18,620 bases of DNA from an uncultured Oscillospiraceae bacterium (lineage in GTDB: Bacteria; Bacillota; Clostridia; Oscillospirales; Oscillospiraceae): NCBI GenBank assembly GCA_910578575.1, contig CAJTQP010000043.1, positions 1 through 18,620 on the forward strand, read 5' to 3'. The position numbers and the translations under genes were made by a program. The notes under the pieces were generated by a model. That model was given only the letters and a program-made list of their open reading frames with translations, was not told the origin of the DNA and ran no database searches. Below, one piece after another: positions 7,872-14,539 of the stretch (position 1 is its first letter; every line of letters starts with the position of its first letter).

Positions 7872-7909
7872 GTGCAAGTTGCCAGACATATCTTGCAAAA
7901 AGATTGCAC
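7872..7909. promoter_or_regulatory. Dyad of TTGCA arms overlapping the Fe-S operon -35 box
   Basis: TGCAAG (7873-7878) is inverted against CTTGCA (7892-7897) with 13 bp between. GTGCAA (7872-7877) is also inverted against TTGCAC (7904-7909), which is the -35 box itself. The two same-strand TTGCA arms are 11 bp apart, about one helical turn. It could be an operator for a regulator of Fe-S cluster synthesis; the regulator is unknown. Confidence 0.35.
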
Positions 7910-7932
7910 GGCGGCGGGAGTTGTGGTATAAT
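7904..7932 (+). promoter_or_regulatory. Near-consensus sigma-A promoter of the sufC-sufB operon
   Basis: TTGCAC (7904-7909), a 17-bp spacer and a perfect TATAAT (7927-7932), with transcription expected to start around 7939-7940. This is the best promoter in the window and implies strong expression of the Fe-S scaffold operon. Confidence 0.85.
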
Positions 7933-7940
7933 TTATCATT

Positions 7941-7965
7941 CCCTGGCAGGTAAGGACCGCCAGGG
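7941..7965 (+). other. 5'-terminal mRNA hairpin in the sufC leader
   Basis: CCCTGGC (7941-7947) pairs with GCCAGGG (7959-7965) across an 11-nt loop, essentially at the predicted transcript start. It is too early and lacks a T tract, so it is not a terminator. A 5' stem of this kind can protect mRNA from decay. Confidence 0.45.
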
Positions 7966-8007
7966 GGACAAAAGACAAGTTTGACAGCGAATAGGAGCTG
8001 GTTTGAT

Positions 8008-8760
8008 ATGCTGGAATTGAAGGGATTACGCTTCCAGGTGGAGGATGGCGGAGGACAGACCGAGATCCTCCGGGGCATCGACCTCACCATTGACGACAAC
8101 GCGTTCGTGGTCATCACCGGCCCCAACGGCGGGGGAAAGACCACCTTGGCCAAGGCCATCATGGGTCTGGTGAAACCCACCGGTGGGCAGATCGTGTGGA
8201 ACGGCCAGGACATCACCGCCCTGGACATCACCCAACGGGCCAAGCTGGGCATCAGCTATGGCTTCCAGCAGCCCCCCCGTTTCAAGGGGCTGCGGGTACG
8301 GGACCTGCTGGAGCTGGCCTCTGGCAACCAGAAGCTCACCCGCGACGAGTGCTGCTCCTACCTGAACCGGGTGGGGCTGTGCGCGGCGGACTACGTGGAC
8401 CGGGAGATGGACGCCTCCCTCTCCGGTGGGGAGGTCAAGCGCATCGAGATCGCCACCATCCTGGCCCGGCCGGAGGGCTTGTTGATCTTCGACGAGCCGG
8501 AGGCGGGCATCGACCTGTGGTCCTTCGCCAAGCTCACGGAGACCTTCCGCATCCTCCACGGCCGGGGGAAGAACACCATCGTGGTGATCTCCCACCAGGA
8601 GCGGATCATCGACCTGGCCGACGAGATCGTGATGATCTCCGGGGGCGAGGTGGCCCGCCACGGGCCCAAGTCGGAGATCATGCCCCACCTGCTGGCGGAG
8701 ACCGCCGGCACTTGCAGTTTTTTACAGCCCAGCGCCTGTGAACAGAAGAAGGAGGGATGA
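8008..8760 (+). CDS. sufC: Fe-S cluster assembly ATPase SufC (minimal SUF/SMS type)
   Basis: An ABC-type ATPase that powers the Fe-S scaffold. The 250 residues carry every nucleotide-binding motif: Walker A GPNGGGKTT (38-46), Q-loop YGFQQP, signature SLSGGEVKRIEIA, Walker B GLLIFDEPEAGID and the H-loop ISHQE. The EPEAGID version and the IAGILARP-like spacing are typical of SufC rather than of transporter ATPases. There is no membrane partner. ATG at 8008 is chosen because TAGGAG lies about ten bases upstream and the protein begins directly with the ABC fold. It ends four bases before a SufB-like gene. The operon lacks sufD, sufS and sufU, so within this window it is a two-gene scaffold unit like the SmsCB system proposed for anaerobes and archaea. 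Confidence 0.93.
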   Translation: MLELKGLRFQVEDGGGQTEILRGIDLTIDDNAFVVITGPNGGGKTTLAKAIMGLVKPTGGQIVWNGQDITALDITQRAKLGISYGFQQPPRFKGLRVRDLLELASGNQKLTRDECCSYLNRVGLCAADYVDREMDASLSGGEVKRIEIATILARPEGLLIFDEPEAGIDLWSFAKLTETFRILHGRGKNTIVVISHQERIIDLADEIVMISGGEVARHGPKSEIMPHLLAETAGTCSFLQPSACEQKKEG

Positions 8761-8763
8761 GCC

Positions 8764-9687
8764 ATGGCAGAAAATAAAGTGGACCTGCGCCTCCTGCGAG
8801 AGGTGGCAGACCTGGAGGGTACCCCCAAGGGGGCCTATAACATCCGCAAGAATGGCAAGCTGCTCTCCCGCAGCTCCAACGAGAACATCGAGATCGTCAC
8901 CAAGGAGGACAAACCGGGCATCGACATCCACATCAAGCCCGGCACCAAGCGCCAGTCGGTGCATATCCCGGTGATTATCTCCGAGACGGGCTTGGACGAC
9001 CTGGTGTACAACGACTTCTTCATCGGGGAGGACTGCGACGTGGTGATCGTGGCTGGCTGCGGCATCCACAACGCCGGCAGCGAGACCTCCAAGCACGACG
9101 GGGTCCACACCTTCTACATCGGGGCGCGGTCCAAGGTCCAGTATGTGGAAAAGCACTACGGCGAGGGGGAGGGCACCGGCGAGCGGGTGATGAACCCCCA
9201 GACGGTGGTGTATCTGGAAAAGGACGCCTCCCTGCAAATGGACACCGCCCAGCTCCGGGGGGTGGACTCCACCAAGCGCTATACCAAGGTAGTGGTGAAA
9301 GAGGGGGCCGAGGCGGTGCTCACCGAGCGCCTGCTCACCCACGGCAAGCAGAAGGCCACCTCCGAGATGGACGTGATCCTGGCGGGAAAAGACGCCACCG
9401 GCCGGGTGATCTCCCGCTCCGTGGCCCAGGACACCTCGGAGCAGGTGTTCTATCCCCGGATGATCGGGGATGCTGCAGGCTTTGGCCACGTCCAGTGCGA
9501 CTCCATCCTCATGGGGGAGGCGAAGATCCAGTCCATCCCCGCCATCACCGCCAACCACCCCGACGCCCAGCTCATCCATGAGGCGGCCATCGGGCGCATT
9601 GCCGGGGACCAGATTTTGAAGCTCATGACCCTGGGCCTCACCGAGGAAGAGGCGGAGGAGGAGATTTTGAATGGCTTCCTGCGTTAA
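8764..9687 (+). CDS. sufB: Short SufB/SufD-family Fe-S scaffold protein (SmsB-like)
   Basis: A 307-residue SufB/SufD beta-helix core protein, much shorter than classical SufB (about 470-495), because the N-terminal region is reduced. The C-terminal third keeps the SufB signature: QCDSILMG with Cys245 at the position of the catalytic SufB cysteine, then IHEAAIGRI with His272-Glu273, and the closing GLTEEEAEEEILNGFLR. Cys91 and Cys99 (AGCGIHNAGSETSKHDG) are further possible ligands. This points to a SufB-like rather than SufD-like protein, presumably forming a homodimer with SufC. The start ATG has AAGGAGGG six bases upstream, and the gap to sufC is only three bases. The 3' end overlaps the next gene by 17 bp. 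Confidence 0.9.
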   Translation: MAENKVDLRLLREVADLEGTPKGAYNIRKNGKLLSRSSNENIEIVTKEDKPGIDIHIKPGTKRQSVHIPVIISETGLDDLVYNDFFIGEDCDVVIVAGCGIHNAGSETSKHDGVHTFYIGARSKVQYVEKHYGEGEGTGERVMNPQTVVYLEKDASLQMDTAQLRGVDSTKRYTKVVVKEGAEAVLTERLLTHGKQKATSEMDVILAGKDATGRVISRSVAQDTSEQVFYPRMIGDAAGFGHVQCDSILMGEAKIQSIPAITANHPDAQLIHEAAIGRIAGDQILKLMTLGLTEEEAEEEILNGFLR

Positions 9688-10144
9688 AGAGGGGCTGTTT
9701 TATGTGGGGGAGGACCCCCAGTTGGGCACCATCCGGGGGCTAGACCCCTGGGCGGTGGACAACGGCATCCACCTCATCCGGGCGGAGAAAGACGCAGCCG
9801 AGGGGATCATGATGATCCGCCGGGATAACCAGCAGCAGTACGGCAGTGTCCACGGGGGGATGCTCTCCGCCTTTGCCGACACCATCGCCGGTCACGCCCT
9901 GGTGCCCTACGGCTATATGTGCGTCACCCAGAGCTGCACCATGGAGTTTTTGAAACCCGCCACTGGGGCCTACCTCTTCTGCCGGGGCACCCCGGTGCGG
10001 GTGGGCAAGCGCAGCTGCGTGGTCTCTGTGGAGCAGCGCAACGACCAGGACGAATTGGTCACGGTGGCCCTGTTCAACTTCGTGGTGGCCCAGAACATCG
10101 ACCCCATCCTGGTGGAGCCCAAGCACCCTACGCTGAAATTCTAA
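9671..10144 (+). CDS. PaaI/hotdog-fold acyl-CoA thioesterase family protein
   Basis: A 157-residue single-domain hotdog protein. YGSVHGGMLSAFADTIAGHAL (about 57-77) is the PaaI-type active-site motif, with the HGG turn and the acidic residue in FAD. It is followed by the family's central strands (TQSCTMEFLKPATG, then FCRGTPVRVGKRSCVVSVEQRNDQDELV). Members hydrolyse acyl- or aryl-CoA thioesters; the substrate is not evident. ATG at 9671 lies inside the end of the sufB-like gene and has GGAGGAG at 9656-9662, so the 17-bp overlap looks real and implies translational coupling. The hydrophilic tail after the domain (NIDPILVEPKHPTLKF) is unremarkable. Its presence in the Fe-S operon may be positional rather than functional. 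Confidence 0.88.
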   Translation: MASCVKEGLFYVGEDPQLGTIRGLDPWAVDNGIHLIRAEKDAAEGIMMIRRDNQQQYGSVHGGMLSAFADTIAGHALVPYGYMCVTQSCTMEFLKPATGAYLFCRGTPVRVGKRSCVVSVEQRNDQDELVTVALFNFVVAQNIDPILVEPKHPTLKF

Positions 10145-10157
10145 AAGCCCCTGGGCA

Positions 10158-10190
10158 AGAAAAAAACGGAGCGGTGTCGCACCGCTCCGT
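10158..10190 (-). terminator. Intrinsic terminator of the small membrane protein gene (minus strand)
   Basis: An 11-bp stem (10166-10176 with 10180-10190) has a TCG loop and is followed on the minus strand by seven T. It lies between convergent genes. On the plus strand it has no T run, so it chiefly serves the minus-strand gene. Confidence 0.85.
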
Positions 10191-10205
10191 CCGGGAAGGG
10201 GACGC

Positions 10206-10418
10206 TTACACGCCCCACTCCTCATAGTCGTCAAATTCGTCGGAAAACTCCCCACAGGGACAGCAGCCACACATGGCCTCCTTCTTGGCCTGGACCTTGG
10301 CCAGCAGCCTGGCCAGGGCGTCGGTGATCCGGTCGTAATGGGCGATGACAAGGCAGATGACAGCGCCAAGGGCCAGGATCAGGGCGGCGAGCTTTAAGAT
10401 CAATTTGGTCACATTCAT
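10206..10418 (-). CDS. Small single-pass membrane protein with CGCCPC cysteine cluster
   Basis: A 70-residue protein of unknown function. Residues about 5-27 (KLILKLAALILALGAVICLV) form one transmembrane helix. A basic amphipathic stretch follows (DRITDALARLLAKVQAKKEA), then CGCCPC at 50-55 and a strongly acidic end, EFSDEFDDYEEWGV. Four cysteines in six residues suggest metal binding or a redox role at the membrane face. The longer frame from 10445 is rejected because GGGAGG sits seven bases before the ATG at 10418. It has its own strong terminator and faces away from the YloU-FakA operon, sharing a divergent promoter region. I do not recognise a named family; it is likely real given the ribosome binding site, terminator and clear composition. 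Confidence 0.75.
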   Translation of the reverse strand: MNVTKLILKLAALILALGAVICLVIAHYDRITDALARLLAKVQAKKEAMCGCCPCGEFSDEFDDYEEWGV

Positions 10419-10439
10419 GAAAAAACCTCCCATACACGG

Positions 10440-10469
10440 TTGCATGATTTCCCCTGGCTGTGGTATAGT
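10440..10469 (+). promoter_or_regulatory. Candidate upstream promoter P1 of the asp23-fakA operon
   Basis: TTGCAT (10440-10445), an 18-bp spacer and TATAGT (10464-10469) on the plus strand. It would give a 5' leader of about 165 nt before asp23. It lies just upstream of the divergent membrane-protein gene and could compete with that gene's promoter. Confidence 0.5.
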
Positions 10470-10551
10470 TAGAAAAATTCAAAGGGCCAAGGGAGCGTAT
10501 CCAGGGCAAACTTCAACGGGGATTCAGGAAGAGTCACTGGTTGCATAGTAT

Positions 10552-10579
10552 TTTACATGATAACGCGCAAAAATACAAT
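10552..10579 (+). promoter_or_regulatory. Candidate proximal promoter P2 of the asp23-fakA operon
   Basis: TTTACA (10552-10557), a 16-bp spacer and TACAAT (10574-10579). The expected start is near 10586, at a GCGGA/TCCGC hairpin with a T-only loop (10587-10602). It gives a more usual leader of about 50 nt. Confidence 0.5.
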
Positions 10580-10638
10580 TGGAAAAGCGGATTTTTTTCC
10601 GCGTAAGGCTTGAAACTAGGGAAAGGACGGATCAAGGG

Positions 10639-10989
10639 ATGCGGCTTCAAACGGAAAAAGGCGAGATACAAATCAGCAGCGAGGTGTTCACCACCATCAC
10701 CGGTGCGGTGGCAACCAGCTGTTTTGGCGTAAAGGGGATGGCCGCCCGGTCCAAGAAGGACGGGCTGGTGCATCTGCTGCGCAGCGAATCCATGTCCAAG
10801 GGTGTGCGGGTGGTCCAGCAGGAGGACGACAGTGTGGCCATTGAGCTGCACATCATCGTGGACAACGGCGTGAACCTAAACGCGGTCAGCGACGCCATCA
10901 TGAGCGAGGTCCGCTATACCGTGGGCCGGATGACCGGCGCCCAGGTCAAGTCCGTGGACGTCTATGTGGACTCCATGGTGGTGGACTAA
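10639..10989 (+). CDS. Asp23/Gls24 family protein (YloU-like)
   Basis: A 116-residue Asp23/Gls24 protein. It reads as the family does: LQTEKGEIQISSEVFTTITGAVATSCFGVKGMA, then SKGVRVVQQEDDSVAIELHIIVDNGVNLNAVSDAIMSEVRYTV and a final VKSVDVYVDSM. This matches YloU of Bacillus, which precedes the DAK-domain gene yloV just as here. ATG at 10639 is preferred: it gives the family-like N-terminus, with AAAGGA about eleven bases upstream. The longer frame from 10579 has no ribosome binding site and would overlap the proximal promoter. The fakA start lies 21 bp downstream, so the two form an operon. Asp23 proteins are linked to envelope stress; the precise role of YloU is unknown. Confidence 0.9.
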   Translation: MRLQTEKGEIQISSEVFTTITGAVATSCFGVKGMAARSKKDGLVHLLRSESMSKGVRVVQQEDDSVAIELHIIVDNGVNLNAVSDAIMSEVRYTVGRMTGAQVKSVDVYVDSMVVD

Positions 10990-11010
10990 GAGTAAGGAGA
11001 GAATTGGGTT

Positions 11011-12684
11011 ATGGTACAGTCAGTTGACGGAAAGCTGCTGGCGCGGATGCTCATCCACGCCTCTGCCTCCCTGAATGCAGAGAAGCAAAAGATCAACGAG
11101 CTCAACGTCTTTCCCGTCCCCGACGGGGACACGGGCACCAACATGAGCTTGACCATCGGCACCGCCGCGGCGGAGCTGCAAAAGAAGGGCCCCACCACCG
11201 TGGGGGAGACCACCGCCATCAACGCCTCCGCCATGCTGCGGGGGGCGCGGGGGAACTCCGGGGTCATCCTCTCCCTGATCTTCCGGGGCTTTTCCAAGGC
11301 CATGAAGGACAAGGAGAGCATGGACGGCATCGACCTGGCCGACGGCCTCAACGCCGGGGTGGTGGCCGCCTATAAGGCGGTGATGAAGCCTGCGGAGGGC
11401 ACCGTCCTCACCGTCTCCCGCCTGGCGGGGGACCGGGCTGGCCGGGCGGCGGAGGAGAACACGGCCTTTGAGTACGTGTTGGAATCCGCCATCCTCCGGG
11501 CGGAGGAGGCCCTGGCAGACACCATCAACCAGAACCCGGTGCTGAAAAAGGCCGGGGTGGTGGACGCCGGGGGCATGGGCTTTGTGATCCTTTTGAAGGG
11601 GATGCTGGACGAGCTCCGGGGCATCGCCGCCCCCAGCGGGGAGGCGGAGCCGGAGGCCAAGGAGAAGGCGGATTTCGCCGCCCAGAGCCTGGAGGAGATC
11701 ACCTTCACCTTCGACACCGTGTTCATCGTCCGCAAGAACGGGAACCCGGATGTGGACTTGCAGCCCTTCCGGGACTATTTGAACAGCATCGGGGACAGCC
11801 TGGTGATCGGGGAGGACGACGAGGCCTTCAAGGTCCACGTCCACACCGACATCCCCGGCAGCGCCCTCAACGAGGCCCAGAAGTACGGCACCCTGGAGCT
11901 GGCCAAAATCGAGAACATGCGCACCCAGGCAGAGGATTTGGCGGCAGGCCGTCAGGCCCAGAGCACCGACGACCTGGAGGCCGTGGAGGCGGAGCTGGAG
12001 GGCCAGGAGGCCGGAGAGACGGATAAGCGCTATGGCTTCGTGGCGGTGGCCGCCGGGGACGGCCTGGCCAAGGTGTTCCACGATTTGGGAGTGGACGGCG
12101 TCATCAGCGGCGGCCAGACCATGAATCCCTCCACCGAGGACATTTTGAAGGAAATCAAAAAGACCCCCGCCGAGGTGGTCTATGTGTTGCCCAACAACAA
12201 GAACATCATCATGGCTGCCCAGCAGTGCGTAGATTTGGCGGAGGGCAAGGAGATCATTGTCCTTCAGGCCAAGACCGTGCCCCAGGGCATCTCCGCCATG
12301 ATTGCCATGGACCTGGACGCGGAGCCGGGAGAGAACACCGCCGCCATGGAGGAGGCCATGGGCATGGTCACCACCATGGAGGTTACTTACGCTGCCCGGA
12401 CCTCCACCTTCGACGGCCAGGATATCCAGGAGGGGGACTATCTCGCCCTGGTGGACAATCAACTGTTCGCCACGGAAAAGGCGCTGGATGCCGTCCTGGA
12501 CCGTCTGGCCCAGGAGGCCAAAAACCGGGGCGGGGAGTTCATCAACATCTTCTACGGCGAGGGCGTGGAGGAGAGCGGGGCCCAGGGGGCCCTGGAGCGC
12601 TTCCAGGCCGCCTGCCCCGACGCGGAGATCACCCTGCTGCGGGGGGGCCAGCCGGTGTACCACTATTTGATTTCGGTGGAATGA
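11011..12684 (+). CDS. fakA: Fatty acid kinase catalytic subunit FakA (DAK-domain protein, YloV)
   Basis: FakA phosphorylates fatty acids delivered by FakB (DegV-family) proteins, for use in phospholipid synthesis. The 557 residues match the usual ~550. The N-terminal DhaL-like kinase domain shows the Mg/ATP-binding NVFPVPDGDTGTNM (32-45, Asp38 and Asp40), followed by MLRGARGNSGVILS and VVDAGGMGFVILLKG near 190. A central domain (TFDTVFIVRKNG... FKVHVHTDIPG) and a C-terminal DegV/EDD-like region (VYVLPNNKNIIMAAQQ near 400, ending LLRGGQPVYHYLISVE) complete the FakA architecture. ATG at 11011 follows AAGGAGAG. The FakB partner is not in the window. The stop overlaps the lipoprotein start, implying translational coupling. 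Confidence 0.93.
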   Translation: MVQSVDGKLLARMLIHASASLNAEKQKINELNVFPVPDGDTGTNMSLTIGTAAAELQKKGPTTVGETTAINASAMLRGARGNSGVILSLIFRGFSKAMKDKESMDGIDLADGLNAGVVAAYKAVMKPAEGTVLTVSRLAGDRAGRAAEENTAFEYVLESAILRAEEALADTINQNPVLKKAGVVDAGGMGFVILLKGMLDELRGIAAPSGEAEPEAKEKADFAAQSLEEITFTFDTVFIVRKNGNPDVDLQPFRDYLNSIGDSLVIGEDDEAFKVHVHTDIPGSALNEAQKYGTLELAKIENMRTQAEDLAAGRQAQSTDDLEAVEAELEGQEAGETDKRYGFVAVAAGDGLAKVFHDLGVDGVISGGQTMNPSTEDILKEIKKTPAEVVYVLPNNKNIIMAAQQCVDLAEGKEIIVLQAKTVPQGISAMIAMDLDAEPGENTAAMEEAMGMVTTMEVTYAARTSTFDGQDIQEGDYLALVDNQLFATEKALDAVLDRLAQEAKNRGGEFINIFYGEGVEESGAQGALERFQAACPDAEITLLRGGQPVYHYLISVE

Positions 12685-13436
12685 TGGGCCGGGCTTGGAC
12701 CATCGGGGCCCTGTGTCTGTTGACTCTGCTGCTTCTGTGCGCCTGTGGGGCTCAGGAGGACAGCGGGGAGCCAGTAGACACGCCGCCAGCATCGGAGGAG
12801 GCGCAGGCCCCCAAACCTCTGGACACCGCCGTGATCCAGGGCAGGGAAGGGGAGCTGGACTTTGCCTTCTCCCTGGAGGACTGGATCACCGCCTATAACC
12901 TCCAGTACCGGGAGGATAGGGGGGAAGATTTCCTACAACCCTTAGAGGGAGAGGGGTGGAGCAGCCTGACCTTCCCCACGGCCCCCCATTCCCAGCAGGC
13001 GACGGTGTCCTATGAATTTTTGGCCGACGTGCGGATGTTCAACCTGCCCACCATGACGGTGTATGTCCCCCAAGATGGGGCGTGCGTCCAGGAGATCACG
13101 GTGAACTTTGACGACCACGACTACGCCCCGGTCCTGTATGAATTTTACCAGGAGATGTGCTTCTATACCGTCAAGACCCTGCGGCCGGAGATGGAGGCGG
13201 AGCAGATCCGAGCGGTCTGCCAGGCCCTGGACGACGTGGCCTACGGGGAGCTGCGGCTCAACAAGCAGCGCTATGGCAGCGAGGTAGTCCCGGTGCTGCT
13301 GTACCACAAGGACGGGATCGGTTTTTATTCCCACTTCGCCCTGGGGGACTATGTGCGCCTGTGCGTCATCCCGGTGACGGAGGAGACGCTGGCGGATTAC
13401 GCACAGCAGGGTACCCAGCTTCGGGAACTTCCCTAA
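12681..13436 (+). CDS. Predicted lipoprotein of unknown function
   Basis: A 251-residue exported protein. The N-terminus (MMGRAWTIGALCLLTLLLLCACG) is a lipoprotein signal with the slightly unusual lipobox LCAC, so Cys22 would be lipidated. A low-complexity Pro/Glu/Ala linker (about 27-48) tethers a globular domain of about 200 residues rich in aromatic and acidic residues. Landmarks include LEDWITAYNLQYRED near 60 and VLYEFYQEMCFYTVKTL near 155. I do not recognise the family. The first ATG (12681) overlaps the fakA stop as ATGA, and a second in-frame ATG follows directly at 12684; the ribosome binding site is weak (GGTGGA), consistent with coupled translation. The gene ends at a strong terminator, so it closes the asp23-fakA operon. 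A link to envelope or lipid homeostasis is only guilt by association. Confidence 0.82.
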   Translation: MMGRAWTIGALCLLTLLLLCACGAQEDSGEPVDTPPASEEAQAPKPLDTAVIQGREGELDFAFSLEDWITAYNLQYREDRGEDFLQPLEGEGWSSLTFPTAPHSQQATVSYEFLADVRMFNLPTMTVYVPQDGACVQEITVNFDDHDYAPVLYEFYQEMCFYTVKTLRPEMEAEQIRAVCQALDDVAYGELRLNKQRYGSEVVPVLLYHKDGIGFYSHFALGDYVRLCVIPVTEETLADYAQQGTQLRELP

Positions 13437-13447
13437 CGATACGAGAC

Positions 13448-13499
13448 AGGGGCAGCGACGAAGTGCCAGAATTGGCCGCTTCGGGGCTGCCCCTTTTTT
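13448..13499 (+). terminator. Intrinsic terminator of the asp23-fakA-lipoprotein operon
   Basis: AGGGGCAGC (13448-13456) pairs with GCTGCCCCT (13486-13494), with an inner CGAAG/CTTCG and TGCCA/TGGC extension, followed by six T. It separates the operon from the convergent spoIIID gene. Confidence 0.88.
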
Positions 13500-13506
13500 G
13501 CCGTTG

Positions 13507-13761
13507 TCAGCTGTCCTCTCCCTTGTACTTTTTCCGGGTGGCGATGCCCCCCCGGATGTGGCGCTCGGCCTTGTTGCGCTCCAAGACCTCCTTCACCTGG
13601 AGGTAGAGAGGCTTGTTGAAGGCAGGCAGCCGCTGAGACAAGTCCTTATGTACTGTGGATTTGCTGATGCTGAAACGCTTGGCCGCCATGCGGACGGTTG
13701 CGTTGTTCTCAATGATGTAAAGGGCCAGGTCGCAGGCCCGTTCTTCCATATCAGTGCGCAA
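13507..13761 (-). CDS. spoIIID: Sporulation transcriptional regulator SpoIIID
   Basis: A small helix-turn-helix regulator that acts in the mother cell on the sigma-E and sigma-K programmes. The signature is unmistakable: ATVRMAAKRFSISKSTVHKDLSQRLP, then VKEVLERNKAERHIRGG and ATRKKYK at the C-terminus. The start is uncertain. TTG at 13761 (84 aa) has GGGGAG nine bases upstream; ATG at 13749 (80 aa, MEERACDLALYI) lacks a well-placed site. The most upstream ATG at 13794 would overlap the candidate sigma-E -10 box and is disfavoured. Other family members are about 80-93 residues, so either internal start fits. It stands alone as a short minus-strand gene between two terminators, with spoVT next on the same strand. 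Confidence 0.92.
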   Translation of the reverse strand: MRTDMEERACDLALYIIENNATVRMAAKRFSISKSTVHKDLSQRLPAFNKPLYLQVKEVLERNKAERHIRGGIATRKKYKGEDS

Positions 13762-13792
13762 GTGCCACCACTCCCCACGTTGTCCGTGACAC

Positions 13793-13821
13793 ATACTATG
13801 TGGGTGGGCCCTGAATTATAC
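13793..13821 (-). promoter_or_regulatory. Candidate sigma-E promoter of spoIIID
   Basis: On the minus strand, GTATAAT (13815-13821) and CATAGTAT (13793-13800) are separated by 14 bp. This matches the sigma-E pattern KMATATT-N14/15-CATACANT with two mismatches in each box. Known spoIIID genes are sigma-E dependent, which supports the call. Confidence 0.4.
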
Positions 13822-13835
13822 GAAAAGATTCCAAA

Positions 13836-13870
13836 GAAGGCCAGGACCGCAAAAAACGGTTCTGGCCTTC
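13836..13870 (-). terminator. Hairpin terminator after spoVT
   Basis: GAAGGCCAG (13836-13844) pairs with CTGGCCTTC (13862-13870), with an inner partly paired GACCG/CGGTT and an A6 loop (T6 on the minus strand). The run after it on the minus strand is TTTGG, a short T tract. Confidence 0.6.
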
Positions 13871-13910
13871 CTATGTCCCGGAGTGAGAAGCGGGGCTTGG
13901 GGGATGGGGT

Positions 13911-14453
13911 TCAGGTCTCCATGTGCCGGCCCAGGAAGCCCGCGATGGTTTGGGCCAGCTTGTATTCGGACTCGTTGACGGCCACGGCATCCTTTTCGCT
14001 CAAAAAGGCCACGCAGCCCAACACGTCCCCCTCCGCCAGGATGGGGGCGGCGGTGGTGATAATATAGTGGTCGCTGTAGTCGCTCACCGGAAGTTGGGTC
14101 TCCCCCTCTTCGTATTGGTAGATCTGCCGCCCCTCCATAATTTGGGCCAGGGCGGGGGAGATGTTCTTGTCCGCCAGCTCCCGCTTGCCGCCGCCGGCCA
14201 CGGAGAGGCAGGTGTCCCGGTCGGTGATGGTCACTAGCTTGCCGGTACTCTTGTAGAGGGATTCGCACAGTTGGGAGGAGAAGTCCCCCAAACCGCCCAT
14301 GAGGGAATATTTTTTGAACACCACGCCGCCGTCGCTGTTGGTGAAGATTTCTAAGGGGTCCCCCTCCCGGATCCGCATAGTGCGGCGGATCTCCTTGGGG
14401 ATGACCACCCGGCCTAAGTCGTCGATACGCCGGACGATGCCAGTTGCTTTCAT
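13911..14453 (-). CDS. spoVT: Stage V sporulation protein T (AbrB-type regulator with GAF domain)
   Basis: A forespore transcription factor. The 180 residues combine an AbrB-type swapped-hairpin DNA-binding domain (ATGIVRRIDDLGRVVIPKEI from residue 3, then EGDPLEIFTNSDGGVVFKKYS) with a C-terminal GAF-like sensory domain (about 60-175). The latter includes KLVTITDRDTCLSVAGGGKREL and YIITTAAPILAEGDVLGCVAFLS. Length and both domains match SpoVT and exclude plain AbrB, which lacks the GAF part. ATG at 14453 has AGGAGG nine bases upstream. A good candidate sigma-G promoter lies about 40 bp upstream, as expected for spoVT. Two TTTTTTGTAA motifs lie farther upstream and could be binding sites for it or another regulator. 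spoIIID lies downstream on the same strand but behind a hairpin and with its own promoter. Confidence 0.95.
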   Translation of the reverse strand: MKATGIVRRIDDLGRVVIPKEIRRTMRIREGDPLEIFTNSDGGVVFKKYSLMGGLGDFSSQLCESLYKSTGKLVTITDRDTCLSVAGGGKRELADKNISPALAQIMEGRQIYQYEEGETQLPVSDYSDHYIITTAAPILAEGDVLGCVAFLSEKDAVAVNESEYKLAQTIAGFLGRHMET

Positions 14454-14492
14454 CTATAAAAACCTCCTGTGGTATATTTTTGAGAACACGGC

Positions 14493-14522
14493 TAGTATTT
14501 GCAGGGGAACATTCGCCTATGC
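14493..14522 (-). promoter_or_regulatory. Candidate sigma-G promoter of spoVT
   Basis: On the minus strand, GCATA (14518-14522), exactly 18 bp, then AATACTA (14493-14499). The sigma-G pattern is GNATR-N18-CATNNTA, so one base differs. Start would be near 14486, with a ~33-nt leader carrying AGGAGG. Confidence 0.6.
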
Positions 14523-14539
14523 GGGGAGGAAAGAGTGGA

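Noticed and set aside
7694..8007. Small open frames in the divergent promoter region
   Set aside because: They overlap two well-spaced promoters facing opposite ways and have no ribosome binding sites; the extra codons before ATG 8008 overlap the sufC ribosome binding site.
12225..12680. N-terminal extension of the lipoprotein frame into fakA
   Set aside because: This part is the +1 frame of fakA, rich in Gly/Arg/His. The lipoprotein signal peptide begins at 12681-12684, marking the true start.
11020..12792. 590-codon minus-strand open frame opposite fakA
   Set aside because: Its His/Gly/Leu-rich composition without motifs is the antisense image of fakA, which is intact with all family motifs.
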